Shown in pieces: positions 49,615 to 57,897 of a stretch of DNA of 64,000 bases. Source of the DNA: CAWARU01 sp963805795 (lineage in GTDB: Bacteria; Pseudomonadota; Gammaproteobacteria; UBA6186; Azoamicaceae); NCBI GenBank assembly GCA_963805795.1, contig CAWDVG010000005.1, positions 28,726 through 92,725 on the forward strand, in the 5' to 3' direction. A program made the position numbers and the translations under genes. Under the pieces are notes generated by a model, which made no database searches, had not been told where the DNA came from, and worked only from the letters and a program-made list of their open reading frames with translations. The stretch's first letter is position 1. The number at the start of each line of letters is the position of its first letter.

Positions 49615-50190
49615 TTAACGCATCAGCCCTTCTAAAAATTTTCGTGTACTCACTTCTCCATACCACTTGGACATTTTCTTTAACTTATCCATTTTAAAGT
49701 ATGATAACCTGTCTTTGACATGTCTCTTTACCTCTTCAGGATCATCCGCCATTTCAGATAGATTATTTAATAAATCCACCAGTAGAAATTCTTTGCTTAG
49801 TTCCGGAGGAAAACCTTTGATAGGCCTTCTGAAATCAAATAACGTGTTTCCTAAACGAACTACTTCGTGGCGTTTACGGTTATACACCATAACTTTATTA
49901 TAAAGTTGTGTTAAACCAAGCTGTAGGCTGTTGTAATCATTCCAAGTAAATGTTAAGAATGGATCATCCTTTAGAAAAGTATTAACCAAATCATAATCAC
50001 TGGGCGGTAATTCACCAAAGCGAGATGTTTTAGGGTAATAATATAAACCTGGAGCAACTTTTCTTAAGACGCCACTTGTTGATAGAGTTTTTAAGTCTCT
50101 GTCAACAGCTTTTGTATAAGGCATTAGGGTTTCTCGGCGATATACCTTTCCTAGCTCTAAATGATTCATTAAGTTTGTTGCACTGTTCAT
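49615..50190 (-). CDS. AbiEi-like (DUF6088-type) antitoxin
   Basis: A 191-residue protein of the kind that precedes AbiEii toxins. The winged-helix N-terminus is visible (LGKVYRRETLMPYTKAVDRD, LKTLSTSGVLRKVAPGLYYY), followed by PKTSRFGELPPSDYDLVNTF, LTFTWNDYNSLQLGLTQLYN and FDFRRPIKGFPPELSKEFLL. These proteins repress their operon and counter the toxin. The start ATG 50190 is only 30 bases from the palindrome-rich module at 50217. The expected toxin gene downstream is reduced to a stub. The only intact AbiEii-type toxin in the window is at 9130, and whether the two are a matched pair separated by rearrangement is unknown. Confidence 0.75.
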   Translation of the reverse strand: MNSATNLMNHLELGKVYRRETLMPYTKAVDRDLKTLSTSGVLRKVAPGLYYYPKTSRFGELPPSDYDLVNTFLKDDPFLTFTWNDYNSLQLGLTQLYNKVMVYNRKRHEVVRLGNTLFDFRRPIKGFPPELSKEFLLVDLLNNLSEMADDPEEVKRHVKDRLSYFKMDKLKKMSKWYGEVSTRKFLEGLMR

Positions 50191-50750
50191 ATAAATAATA
50201 CTAACTCAATAGCACACTAGATTGTAAGTATTTTTGTTAAAAAAACATGCAATCTAAACTGTATGAAAATCAGTTTATGGGCGATAGAATTTACTAGCTT
50301 TGGCAAAAAGTGTTTTAATGCAAAACTGAAAAAAGCAGAAATCCTTAAAAAACTATAAAAAAATCATAGCATTAAGTGTTTTAATGCAAAACTTGACCAT
50401 ATAAAATAGATATTAAAAAAGGGGCTACTGTCAGGTTTAGTAATTCACCACGCAGTGCGTGGTGAATTCAGATGATGGTGTTTACCATGCAACCCTCGGG
50501 GGTTAATCTAATTTATCAATATTGTGGCTATAAAATTATTGGGCGGAAGAAAAAATTATACGATTCGCCAGACAGTGTCCGGCGAATCTAGTCCCCATTT
50601 CTATTGGGACAAACACCTGTCTTAACACATGTCCAAGCACCTGCCCCGACCTTTTACTCATCATAATGTTCCAACTATCCGGAAATTCCGGATAGTTGGA
50701 GACCGAAAAATTTAACCGTGCTATAAATTGGCCACCCTCTATTACTCACA

Positions 50751-50781
50751 AGCAATGTGCAAAAAATGCACATTGCTTTTT
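50751..50781 (+). terminator. Rho-independent terminator-like hairpin
   Basis: AGCAATGTGCA (50751-50761) pairs perfectly with TGCACATTGCT (50767-50777) across a five-A loop and is followed by TTTT. It is absent from module copy B. Confidence 0.65.
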
Positions 50782-50789
50782 CTATAACC

Positions 50790-50811
50790 TTGCGCGAAAT
50801 TTGCGCGAATG
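50790..50811 (+). repeat. paired arm-type repeats left of core 4
   Basis: TTGCGCGAAAT (50790-50800) and TTGCGCGAATG (50801-50811), an 11-bp period. Nearly the same pair lies left of core 5. Confidence 0.55.
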
Positions 50812-50925
50812 AGTGCTGCATCATTATGATTTGTCCTGCATTTGTAACGGACGCCTATGCAAAAATTGTATAGAATTCAAAGTTAAATCAATGCCATAAA
50901 AACATTGATATATCAGAAAATCTGC

Positions 50926-50970
50926 CTCATAATCCCTTGGTCCTAGGTTCGAGTCCTAGTGGGCCCACCA
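50926..50970 (+). repeat. att core 4: 3' half of tRNA-Met(CAU)
   Basis: Identical 45-base core, followed by AAAATTACCAAGAAAATCAT as at cores 1 and 3. Confidence 0.85.
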
Positions 50971-51035
50971 AAATTACCAAGAAAATCATAAGATTACGTA
51001 GACTTAAAAACATTTGTCCCAAACCCAAAAATACG

Positions 51036-51057
51036 TTGTGTCCATTTTGTGTCCATT
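51036..51057 (+). repeat. paired arm-type repeats right of core 4
   Basis: Two abutting perfect copies of TTGTGTCCATT. The same pair is found right of core 6 (59549-59570). Confidence 0.55.
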
Positions 51058-51133
51058 AGGCTAAATAACATAGTTATAATTACCTCTTAAGCGTCAATAT
51101 GAGTCTTGAGCATATAGTATTTCCTGTTTATCT

Positions 51134-52138
51134 TTACTTTAAGATTTCCTCAACTTGATCTAGTGCTTCTAAGGTTTTTTCAAAATGCTTTTCAACTGGA
51201 CTAGGTCTTTCTAGTTGCTTTTTCTTAAATTTATCAAATTCCGCATTGGCATATTCGATAGCATCATCGTGAGTGATCTTGCCAGCATGAGTTAAAATAT
51301 CGCGTTCGCTTAGACGTAGGAAATCGTCAAGTTTGTTAATCCAATCCTTCATATGCATGACACGGCGATTTTTTGCTTGTAACTCGGCAAATTCCAAGTA
51401 AAAAGACACAATACGATTGAGCGTATCAAGTTCATGTTCCTGTAAATAATTTTTAGCGATACTAATATCAATGCGCTGTGGATTTTGGCCAGAGTATGAT
51501 GTCAATCCCATATTGGGCTTACTGGCATCGGCACGATTGGCGATAATTTCTGCTGCAGTATGGCCATGTGCAGCCCAGTGCATTTTGTTCTGTACAATTT
51601 TAAAGAAGTGCTTAGATAAATCGTTTTTGGGGTCATAGTCAATGCTGGTGGCATATATATCTAAAATTTTGCGCCAAAATACTTTTTCGGATGAACGAAT
51701 GTCACGAATGCGTGCTAGCAATTCGTCAAAATAATTTCCTCCTCCAGCTTGCTTTAGGCGTTCATCGTCTAAGGCAAAGCCTTTAATTAAATATTCTCGA
51801 AGTATGGTTGTAGCCCACTGACGAAATTGAGCCCCCCGGGATGATCCAACACGATAACCTACAGCTAATATCATGTCTAAGTTATAAAGATTAGTTTTTC
51901 GAGCAACTTCCCGTATTCCTTCAGTTTGAACTGTCAAGGATTCCTTGACAGTTGCCTCCTCGAGGAGCTCGCCTTCAATAAGAATATTTTTAATATGTAA
52001 GCTGATGTTTTGTTTGGAAGTTTGAAATAACTCGGTCATTTCTAACTGCGTTAGCCATACTGTCCCATCCTGAGTGCGTAATTGAACTTTGCATAATCCG
52101 TCATCAGTCGTATACAGAATTAGTTCACCATTAGACAT
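51134..52138 (-). CDS. rhuM: RhuM-family protein
   Basis: A 334-residue member of the RhuM family, named after a Salmonella pathogenicity-island gene and common on mobile islands. Family blocks: GTVWLTQLEMTELFQTSKQN (an HTH-like start), VARKTNLYNLDMILAVGYRV, SSRGAQFRQWATTILREYLI, RIRDIRSSEKVFWRKILDIY and VQNKMHWAAHGHTAAEIIAN. AGGAG precedes the ATG. The length is normal and no defect is seen. A biochemical role is not established; a DNA-binding or toxin-related function is often guessed. It is the first gene right of att core 4, in the place where an integrase would be expected. Confidence 0.9.
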   Translation of the reverse strand: MSNGELILYTTDDGLCKVQLRTQDGTVWLTQLEMTELFQTSKQNISLHIKNILIEGELLEEATVKESLTVQTEGIREVARKTNLYNLDMILAVGYRVGSSRGAQFRQWATTILREYLIKGFALDDERLKQAGGGNYFDELLARIRDIRSSEKVFWRKILDIYATSIDYDPKNDLSKHFFKIVQNKMHWAAHGHTAAEIIANRADASKPNMGLTSYSGQNPQRIDISIAKNYLQEHELDTLNRIVSFYLEFAELQAKNRRVMHMKDWINKLDDFLRLSERDILTHAGKITHDDAIEYANAEFDKFKKKQLERPSPVEKHFEKTLEALDQVEEILK

Positions 52139-52220
52139 AAATTTTAACTCCTAAATGCATAGAATGACCGGACAAAGTTTGCTTGATTATGGTCTTTAGT
52201 ACTGTCACAATGGTTTATCC

Positions 52221-52868
52221 TTATTCAGGTTTTTTAATAACATCAATAACTTTACCGCTTATTATGAAATCATCTTCTTCATGTAAGAAGATTGGGAGGT
52301 AATTTTCAGTGGATTCTGCTTCAAGTATCACTCGATTATGATTCTTATCTTCCTTATATCGCTTTATGGTTGCCATACTATCGATAACAGCGACAACAAT
52401 ATCGCCATTTTTTGGTTTTTTGTAAGAACTATCTATAACTATAAAGTCGCCATTTTCGATTGTTGATCCTTCCTGTACTTCTGCAAGGTTCATAGATGAT
52501 CCGCTTGCGACTAGTACATAGAGATGTTGTTTATTCCGCGGAAGTAGTTTACCGGAGACCTTTAAATATCCCTCTATTCGCTCATTAGCAAACAAATTTG
52601 CTGGACCACAATTTGCAACGCCAACAATCGGGATCGAATAAAACATATTATTGGCAGATTCCGGACTGAATCCTCTTTTGGTTGGTTTAATGACATTTTT
52701 TTCAAGATTAATTTGTATAAGGCCCGCCTTCTCTAATTGGAACAAATGGTGTTTTACGATCTGGGGTTTATCATCAACACCAAGCAATTTGGCAATTTGC
52801 CGCAAGCTTAACGCCCCAAGATCTTGGTGCTCAAGTAGGTTTAATAATGCTGTCTGTATATGATGCAT
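52221..52868 (-). CDS. LexA/S24-type self-cleaving repressor
   Basis: About 215 residues from ATG 52868; a longer frame to 53060 is hydrophobic and not family-like. The N-terminal winged helix (LGALSLRQIAKLLGVDDKPQ, VKHHLFQLEKAGLIQIN) is followed by an S24 peptidase domain. That domain has the nucleophile in GSSMN (Ser125), the general base Lys169 in ATIKRYK, and a potential cleavage site Cys87-Gly88 in VGVANCGP. Such repressors are inactivated by RecA after DNA damage, which releases mobile-element genes. It is divergent to the gene at 53080, so the 210-base interval probably holds its operators. It likely controls the small island between cores 4 and 5. Confidence 0.85.
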   Translation of the reverse strand: MHHIQTALLNLLEHQDLGALSLRQIAKLLGVDDKPQIVKHHLFQLEKAGLIQINLEKNVIKPTKRGFSPESANNMFYSIPIVGVANCGPANLFANERIEGYLKVSGKLLPRNKQHLYVLVASGSSMNLAEVQEGSTIENGDFIVIDSSYKKPKNGDIVVAVIDSMATIKRYKEDKNHNRVILEAESTENYLPIFLHEEDDFIISGKVIDVIKKPE

Positions 52869-53079
52869 AGGCAGAGTATATCGAACTCCATTTGAGATTT
52901 CAATATTTTTGTAAATAAATTTTACACTATTGACAGTTTTTATATTGAACCGATATAATTCAAAAATGTAGTTAAAGAGGTAAAGGCTATCTAGAATTCG
53001 TACCAGATCAAAAAGTGATTGATTAAAGAAGGCAATCAGTCGGTAATAAATTGTCGCCAACTGAATAAGGAGTTTACAT

Positions 53080-53619
53080 ATGAGTGATTTTCAAGAAAAT
53101 TGTGTTACATTGACGCACCAGGATAAAAAATTAGAAGCAATATTTATCCGTCAACCAACAACTGATGTTAAACAAGCAAAAGAATACGAAAACTTTATTG
53201 AGCAAACCTGTGGAGCCCTTCAAAAATTTTTAGAATGCTCTGATTTTCCACAAGATAAACCTGATAAAAAAACTAAAAAAGTTAAACATGATAACATCGT
53301 AAATGAGATTAATCCAGAAGAGTATGCAGATTTATATAATTCAATTTTACCTTTAGCGAAAGAAATTAATGCGCTTAATAAAATAATAAAAGAAGCCGGT
53401 GGATTTGTAGAAGACCGAGAATTACTTGAATGTTCTAGTTGTGGACTTTTGGAAGACGTTTCTTTTGAAGGAATGTGGCTTGTATATAAAAGGGGGGATG
53501 AACAGAAAGATACCGGCCTTCGTTTTATTCCATTAGATGACGAAGATATTTTATTTAAGTGCCCAGTCTGTGATCAAGAAGTTAAGGCCCCTGTACCACC
53601 AGAAATCGAGTGGGATTAA
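53080..53619 (+). CDS. zinc-ribbon hypothetical protein
   Basis: A 179-residue protein with AAGGAG before the ATG. The N-terminal half is helical and charged (EYENFIEQTCGALQKFLECS). The C-terminal half has CSSC (residues about 117-120) and CPVC (about 167-170), a likely zinc ribbon with about 46 residues between the Cys pairs. No enzyme motif is seen. It is divergent from the S24 repressor gene and may be one of its targets. Confidence 0.65.
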   Translation: MSDFQENCVTLTHQDKKLEAIFIRQPTTDVKQAKEYENFIEQTCGALQKFLECSDFPQDKPDKKTKKVKHDNIVNEINPEEYADLYNSILPLAKEINALNKIIKEAGGFVEDRELLECSSCGLLEDVSFEGMWLVYKRGDEQKDTGLRFIPLDDEDILFKCPVCDQEVKAPVPPEIEWD

Positions 53620-53694
53620 GGGAAGCGAAGAGAAGCTAAATTAACACAGAAAAGAATTGAGGATTCTTAAACTTAAATGATAGGGAGCAATATT

Positions 53695-54078
53695 GTGAAG
53701 TTTCAAAAATATCAAATTACTTTGAATAGAGAACAAGCCCAAATTATATCAAAGGCGCTGGATTTCTACTCTAGGATTATTGGTGGTCAATTTAATGAAA
53801 TAAAAAATCTTTTTTGGGCTGCCAAACCTGAAGACTTTAAAGAAGTTGGAAAAATTTTAACCAGGTTAAAATTTCTATTAACGGGGATGGAAGAAAATGG
53901 TAATTTAGGAATTGGAAACATTTCGGAGGATGGTCGAAATGCGTATGATCTTCATCAAGTTATTCGACATCGACTCGCTGTAGATATGCCTGAATTACAT
54001 CACGAGTTCAGCGTGGATTTTCATTCTCCTTTACAATGGGGTACACAACCATTCGCAGAGATAGAAGGAGTAAAATAG
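53695..54078 (+). CDS. conserved small island protein, unknown
   Basis: About 127 residues from GTG 53695 after AGGGA; an ATG 18 bases upstream is the alternative start. Blocks YQITLNREQAQIISKALDFY, GGQFNEIKNLFW and DGRNAYDLHQVIRHRLAVDM are of a type I have seen in phage and plasmid hypothetical proteins, without a named function. It is co-directional with its neighbours. Confidence 0.6.
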   Translation: MKFQKYQITLNREQAQIISKALDFYSRIIGGQFNEIKNLFWAAKPEDFKEVGKILTRLKFLLTGMEENGNLGIGNISEDGRNAYDLHQVIRHRLAVDMPELHHEFSVDFHSPLQWGTQPFAEIEGVK

Positions 54079-54226
54079 AAATTGATTGTGGGGATTAGGT
54101 CGAGCTCAGTTTAACATTGTGCTGTGCTTTTGGAAATGTTTACCAGAGTGCCAAGGCATTAAGTTAGAAATAAAGAAAGACGTAGATATGTATTGAGGTA
54201 TTGAATTTTGTGGTGAACGAAGGAAT

Positions 54227-54730
54227 ATGATTAGATTAACCTCTGGAAATTTGCTTAAATGTGAAGCAGAAGCTCTGGTTAATACTGTCAATTGCGATGG
54301 TTTTATGGGCAAGGGAATAGCTTTGCAATTTAAAATATCCTTTCCAGAAAATTATAAGGCCTATCATCGCGCTTGCAAAAAAGCCGAAATTCAGCCAGGG
54401 AAAATGTTTACTTTTGAGACGCAATCTATAAGTAATCAAAAATATATTATTAATTTTCCAACTAAACGGCGTTGGAGGGATAAATCTCGTATGGAAGATA
54501 TTAAGATTGGGTTAACAGATCTTATTTCTGAAATTAAACACTACCGGATTCGTTCTATTGCTATCCCTCCTTTAGGCTGTGGCTTAGGTGGATTGAAATG
54601 GAGTGTAGTGAAACCTCTCATTGAGGAATCTATGGCTAAACTAATTGGAGTTGAAGTATTTCTCTTTGAGCCTGTTGATACACCATATCACAAACCTGAG
54701 GTCGAGAAGCATCGAATATTAAATAATTAA
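54227..54730 (+). CDS. macrodomain protein, DarG-like
   Basis: A 167-residue protein that is essentially one macrodomain. It has the ADP-ribose pocket: EALVNTVNCDGFMGKGIALQ, then TKRRWRDKSRMEDIKIGLTD and IRSIAIPPLGCGLGGLKW. This version (NTVNC-x-G-x-MGKG) is typical of DarG antitoxins, which remove ADP-ribose placed on DNA by DarT. DarG normally has a C-terminal DarT-binding region and follows darT; here both are absent. It may be an orphan de-ADP-ribosylase that protects against a toxin or phage, or acts on host targets. GAAGGA precedes the ATG. The domain assignment is firm, the role open. Confidence 0.85.
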   Translation: MIRLTSGNLLKCEAEALVNTVNCDGFMGKGIALQFKISFPENYKAYHRACKKAEIQPGKMFTFETQSISNQKYIINFPTKRRWRDKSRMEDIKIGLTDLISEIKHYRIRSIAIPPLGCGLGGLKWSVVKPLIEESMAKLIGVEVFLFEPVDTPYHKPEVEKHRILNN

Positions 54731-54794
54731 AAATTTAAGAATCTGATCCTTGGGATTTGAAAAATCGATTCAGTCATTTTTTAGATTTCTCCTT

Positions 54795-54822
54795 GCCACA
54801 AAACATACCGATTTTTTGTGGC
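54795..54822 (+). terminator. terminator-like hairpin after macrodomain gene
   Basis: GCCACAAAA (54795-54803) pairs with TTTTGTGGC (54814-54822). A near-copy with the same arms is at 56553-56580. Confidence 0.55.
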
Positions 54823-54841
54823 ACATTCAAATTATTATTAC

Positions 54842-55386
54842 CTAGAGTGTAAGTATTTTTGTTAAAAAAACATGCAAGTTAGGCTGTATGTAAAGTCAGT
54901 CCGTTGACGATAAAATTTACCATATTTGACAAAAAGTGTTTTAACGCAAAACTGAAAGAAGCAGAAATTCTTAAAAAACCATGTAAAAATCATATTATTA
55001 AGTGTTTTAATGCAAAACTGTACCGAATAGCTATTAAAAACGGGGCTACTGTCAGGTTTAGTGATTCACCACACAGTGTGTGGTGAATTCAAATGATGCC
55101 TACCATCCAACCCTCGTGGGTTAATCTAATTTATCAATAATTGTGGCTATAAAATTATTGGGTGATAGAAAAAATTATACGATTCGCCAGACAGTGTCCG
55201 GCGAATCCAGTCCCTAATTGGGACAAACATCTGTCTTAACACATGCCCATGCACCTGTCTTAGCACCCGACCTTTTGCCATCATAACGTTTGAACTATCT
55301 GGAAATTCCGGATAGTTCAAACAGTTGAAAAACTGGCTTTGTAATGGCTAATTCTTTTCAAAAATCCTGCGCGAAATTTGCGCGGA
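54842..55386 (+). repeat. palindrome-rich module, copy B
   Basis: Same order as copy A: direct repeats at 54934-54953 and 55000-55019 (the same 66-bp spacing), palindrome 1 at 55064-55088, palindrome 2 at 55181-55207 (identical to A), palindrome 3 at 55288-55322, then the arm pair. Palindrome 1 replaces a G-C pair by A-T; palindrome 3 changes two neighbouring pairs (C-G to G-C and C-G to T-A). Pairing is kept each time. The terminator hairpin of copy A is missing. Confidence 0.8.
55368..55386 (+). repeat. paired arm-type repeats left of core 5
   Basis: TGCGCGAA (55368-55375) and TGCGCGGA (55379-55386), an 11-bp period, as left of core 4. Confidence 0.5.
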
Positions 55387-55480
55387 TGAGTGCTGAATCG
55401 CTATGATTTGTCCTGCATTTGTAACGGACGTCTATGCAAAAATTGTATAAAAATCAACGTTGCTATTTTAGAAATTCTGT

Positions 55481-55525
55481 CTCATAATCCCTTGGTCCTA
55501 GGTTTGTGTTCTAGTGGGCAAACAA
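55481..55525 (+). repeat. att core 5, degenerate tRNA-Met 3' half
   Basis: The first 22 bases (CTCATAATCCCTTGGTCCTA to GG) match the other cores. The T loop and acceptor strand then carry several substitutions (TTTGTGTTCTAGTGGGCAAA). It is decayed, so it may no longer serve as a recombination site. Confidence 0.7.
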
Positions 55526-55589
55526 AAATTAACAATAAAAGCATATAGTTACAGTAAAGATTTCACCCTTCCCAAACTCTCAAAAATCC

Positions 55590-55608
55590 TTGCAGGATAT
55601 TTGCGGGA
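55590..55608 (+). repeat. paired arm-type repeats right of core 5
   Basis: TTGCAGGA (55590-55597) and TTGCGGGA (55601-55608), an 11-bp period, the same type as right of core 3. Confidence 0.5.
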
Positions 55609-55671
55609 CTTAGAATCCATAAACACACCAAATTCCCCATAAGCATAGTATCCATCGGTTGTTTTACTCGG

Positions 55672-55705
55672 CTATTTATAAGATATTTATATGTGGCCGA
55701 GTAAA
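55672..55705. promoter_or_regulatory. orphan operator palindrome, copy of 36.3 kb operator
   Basis: TTTTACTCGGC ... TGGCCGAGTAAA around TATTTATA inner arms. About 250 bases around it match 36103-36440, but similarity stops at the place where the ATPase start codon should be. Confidence 0.5.
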
Positions 55706-55990
55706 TTTTATTGTTTTGCAAGACATAGATATTAAAGTTGTTGAAGGCCAGTTAAATGGGGGAAATTTAGATCAAAAATTATTGTTAGACTTTTTTAAAT
55801 TCGGCATCAGAGGATTTTTTTAATGGACAGAATAAATATATTAAAAATAGATCGAAATTGGCCATGGCTAATGGGGAAGTATCATTTATTTTTTAAGCGT
55901 TAAAAAAGTAGTTAGAGTCAGCTTTTTGTTAGGTCAAGTTCTCTTTATGCTTTGACTTATAGCACAAAACATGGCATAGGTAACTAGGGG

Positions 55991-56368
55991 ATGGGAATAT
56001 TGGATATGGGCATACCTTTTAGTAGTATTGGTAAAGATCTTAGTGCAAAACCAAAGGTAGTTGATTAATCACCTTAAAATAAGTTTCATTTTTCAAGAGT
56101 ATTTTCTCACGATGGATTAAAAAGAGAATTAGAAAGGCGTAAAAAACTAGAGGATGCGCAAAATGCTTTACCTCATGGTGAAGACAGAAAATCCTCTAGA
56201 GATACTTTGGGTCCAGCGCTTGGGTCAGCTGCAGCCGCTAGTACCGATTCTATGCATGGGGCTCAACCTGTTGTGGATCCTGCGATAGCATCTGGTCTCA
56301 ATATTCCAGGTTCAGATGTCACTATTAATATCGAGGCTGTTTCTAAAGTTAAAGCATCTACGTCTTGA
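55991..56368 (+). pseudogene. remnant of an unknown effector-like gene
   Basis: An ATG at 55991 opens MGILDMGIPFSSIGKDLSAK and stops at 56068. In another frame, 56093-56368 encodes SRVFSHDGLKRELERRKKLE followed by an Ala/Ser/Pro-rich tail ending VSKVKASTS. The second piece resembles the C-terminal tails of the ankyrin proteins here (charged helix, then low-complexity Ala/Pro). Probably the start and end of a gene with its middle deleted. Confidence 0.4.
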
Positions 56369-56938
56369 TCTCTAAGATTGTAACAATCAAATAAAGTGAT
56401 GAGAAGGAAAAGTATGTCAAATGATTTTTAGAGCTGGATCCGGTAACGAATGCCAAATCAATGCTAACCAAAAGAGTGCTAACGCCTACCGGAAGGACAT
56501 GCTATGGCCAATGCCGTTAGACGAGCGATGAGATTGACGACAGTGGTGCCCTGCCACAAAATGTACTAATTTTTTGTGGCAATATCAAATAATGATGTGA
56601 TCGAAAATACAGAGAGGTTATTATAAAAGTCTTGACAGAGCTTTACGTATTGTTTGAGGGTTGCCTAGTTTAATAATCTTTTGGAGTAATGCACCATACC
56701 CCTACCATTGCCATAATTTCAGATTTAACTAAAAAATAGTGTTTTTCATAGATGTTATCTATACACAATGTCACAATTACATACTAATTTTTGTGACATG
56801 AAAATGGTAATCCTGATGAGCTTTAACGAGTTAAGCTATCTTGAAGAGCCGAAGGGGTGATAGCACTAAACTGCCTTTTCAGGCCGCGCCATAGTATCAA
56901 CGCAGATCAGGTAGTAATGGGTATTGTCAACTGATTTT
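56369..56938. other. non-coding stretch with terminator-like hairpin
   Basis: No gene recognised over 570 bases. A GCCACAAAA/TTTTGTGGC hairpin lies at 56553-56580, a near-copy of the one at 54795. The rest looks like eroded sequence. Confidence 0.35.
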
Positions 56939-57400
56939 TTAGGTCAGATCTTTGATCCAATCCTGAAGATTATCCAATGAAAGCGTCCAATCCCAATCAT
57001 CTTCAAAATTTTGAGCAGCACTGCGCCCTAATTCAATTACATACTGGCCGGCTCGTGGAGCGAATTCCTTAACCCCTTGTTTATATAAGGATTTAAGTTC
57101 AACAGTGATCTTGTCAATTATCAACCCATAACCCCGTTGATGATAACGAACGTAATTTGGAAAACTCAAGGCATAATCAATTGAGGCTTTGGTTTTTTCC
57201 CAGTCCCCATCAGCTAATTGAATGCTGAGAGGCGCCATTAATGCTTTGCAGAGCACCTCATCTCTTTGAGCGCTCATCCAAAGCGTATTAACCAAACGTT
57301 CAATACCTAAAGAAAAAAGGTTTTTTTTGAGTTCTTCAAAACTTAAGGGTGGAGATAAGCCCCCATTTCTATTTAAATAACGCGATTTTTCTGATGACAT
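56939..57400 (-). CDS. hypothetical protein beside ParB-like gene
   Basis: About 153 residues from ATG 57400 (MSSEKSRYLNRNGGLSPPLS); an alternative start at 57436 is possible. It has helical segments (FSLGIERLVNTLWMSAQRDE) and an acidic Trp-rich end (FEDDWDWTLSLDNLQDWIKD). No domain is recognised. It overlaps the 3' end of the ParB-like gene by about 28 bases, so the two are probably co-translated and functionally linked. Confidence 0.6.
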   Translation of the reverse strand: MSSEKSRYLNRNGGLSPPLSFEELKKNLFSLGIERLVNTLWMSAQRDEVLCKALMAPLSIQLADGDWEKTKASIDYALSFPNYVRYHQRGYGLIIDKITVELKSLYKQGVKEFAPRAGQYVIELGRSAAQNFEDDWDWTLSLDNLQDWIKDLT

Positions 57401-57834
57401 CGCCAGTCCTTTAATGAAGCTATTTTTGAGTTCCAATAATGTACATAGGCTTGATAGGCATTGAACGAAGTTAAAAACCTAATGTGCTGCTCAGCCAAAA
57501 TTCGATACGCTAAAATCTTGTTCATTCCATCGCGATAGGCTTTTTCTAGACGATGATTCCCATCGATAACGTTAAATTGACCTGGGCTGATTTCAGCCAG
57601 GATAACTGGTATTGAATAATTAGCATCTTGAATGGTTGACTCATTCAAGTTTTGCTTGTGAAAACTTCTGACTGATTGCACCTCGAACTCTTCAATTTGA
57701 AATTTTTCTAGATTATTCTTAATAAAGGTCGATAATTTAGTAATATTAAATTCGAAGATACCATTTGGAAAAAACTCATCTCCTGCATCGCAGTGTATGG
57801 GCTGAAAATTTTTATTAATCTTCATTTTTCGCAA
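57373..57834 (-). CDS. ParB/Srx-type nuclease-like protein
   Basis: A 153-residue protein. The centre has IPVILAEISPGQFNVIDGNH followed by RLEKAYRDGMNKILAYRI, the ParB/sulfiredoxin-fold signature (xVIDGNHRLxKA) in which the polar cluster binds a nucleotide. The C-terminus, SFNAYQAYVHYWNSKI, is typical of small stand-alone members. These occur on islands with unknown roles and are not the chromosome-partitioning ParB. It overlaps the following gene. The start ATG is clear, but no strong ribosome binding site is seen. Confidence 0.75.
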   Translation of the reverse strand: MRKMKINKNFQPIHCDAGDEFFPNGIFEFNITKLSTFIKNNLEKFQIEEFEVQSVRSFHKQNLNESTIQDANYSIPVILAEISPGQFNVIDGNHRLEKAYRDGMNKILAYRILAEQHIRFLTSFNAYQAYVHYWNSKIASLKDWRCHQKNRVI

Positions 57835-57897
57835 CTGGGTTTCTCCTTAATGTTATCAAAACTAATGAAGACGGGCCAACACCGAACATAACTTCAA

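Larger units (their letters stand above)
50217..50811 (+). repeat. palindrome-rich module, copy A
   Basis: About 595 non-coding bases recurring at 54842-55386. In order: two 20-bp direct repeats AAGTGTTTTAATGCAAAACT (50308-50327, 50374-50393); palindrome 1 (50442-50468, 13-bp arms); palindrome 2 (50562-50588, 13-bp arms, one mismatch); palindrome 3 (50670-50700, 15-bp arms); a terminator-like hairpin; and a pair of TTGCGCGAA repeats. Each palindrome is centred on one unpaired base. Palindromes 1 and 2 share the frame ATTC-R-CCA ... CAGTG ... GG-Y-GAAT. It ends 115 bases left of att core 4. Confidence 0.8.

Noticed and set aside
50308..50393. A CRISPR array (repeated 20-mers with a ~46-bp spacer)
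   Set aside because: Only two repeats per copy, spacers are similar between copies A and B, and no cas genes are near.
50220..50600. A retron-type ncRNA with adjacent reverse transcriptase
   Set aside because: No reverse transcriptase lies next to either module copy; the palindromes do not form a retron msr/msd layout.
52869..53060. N-terminal extension of the S24 repressor
   Set aside because: The added 64 residues are hydrophobic, not family-like, and overlap the probable divergent promoter region.
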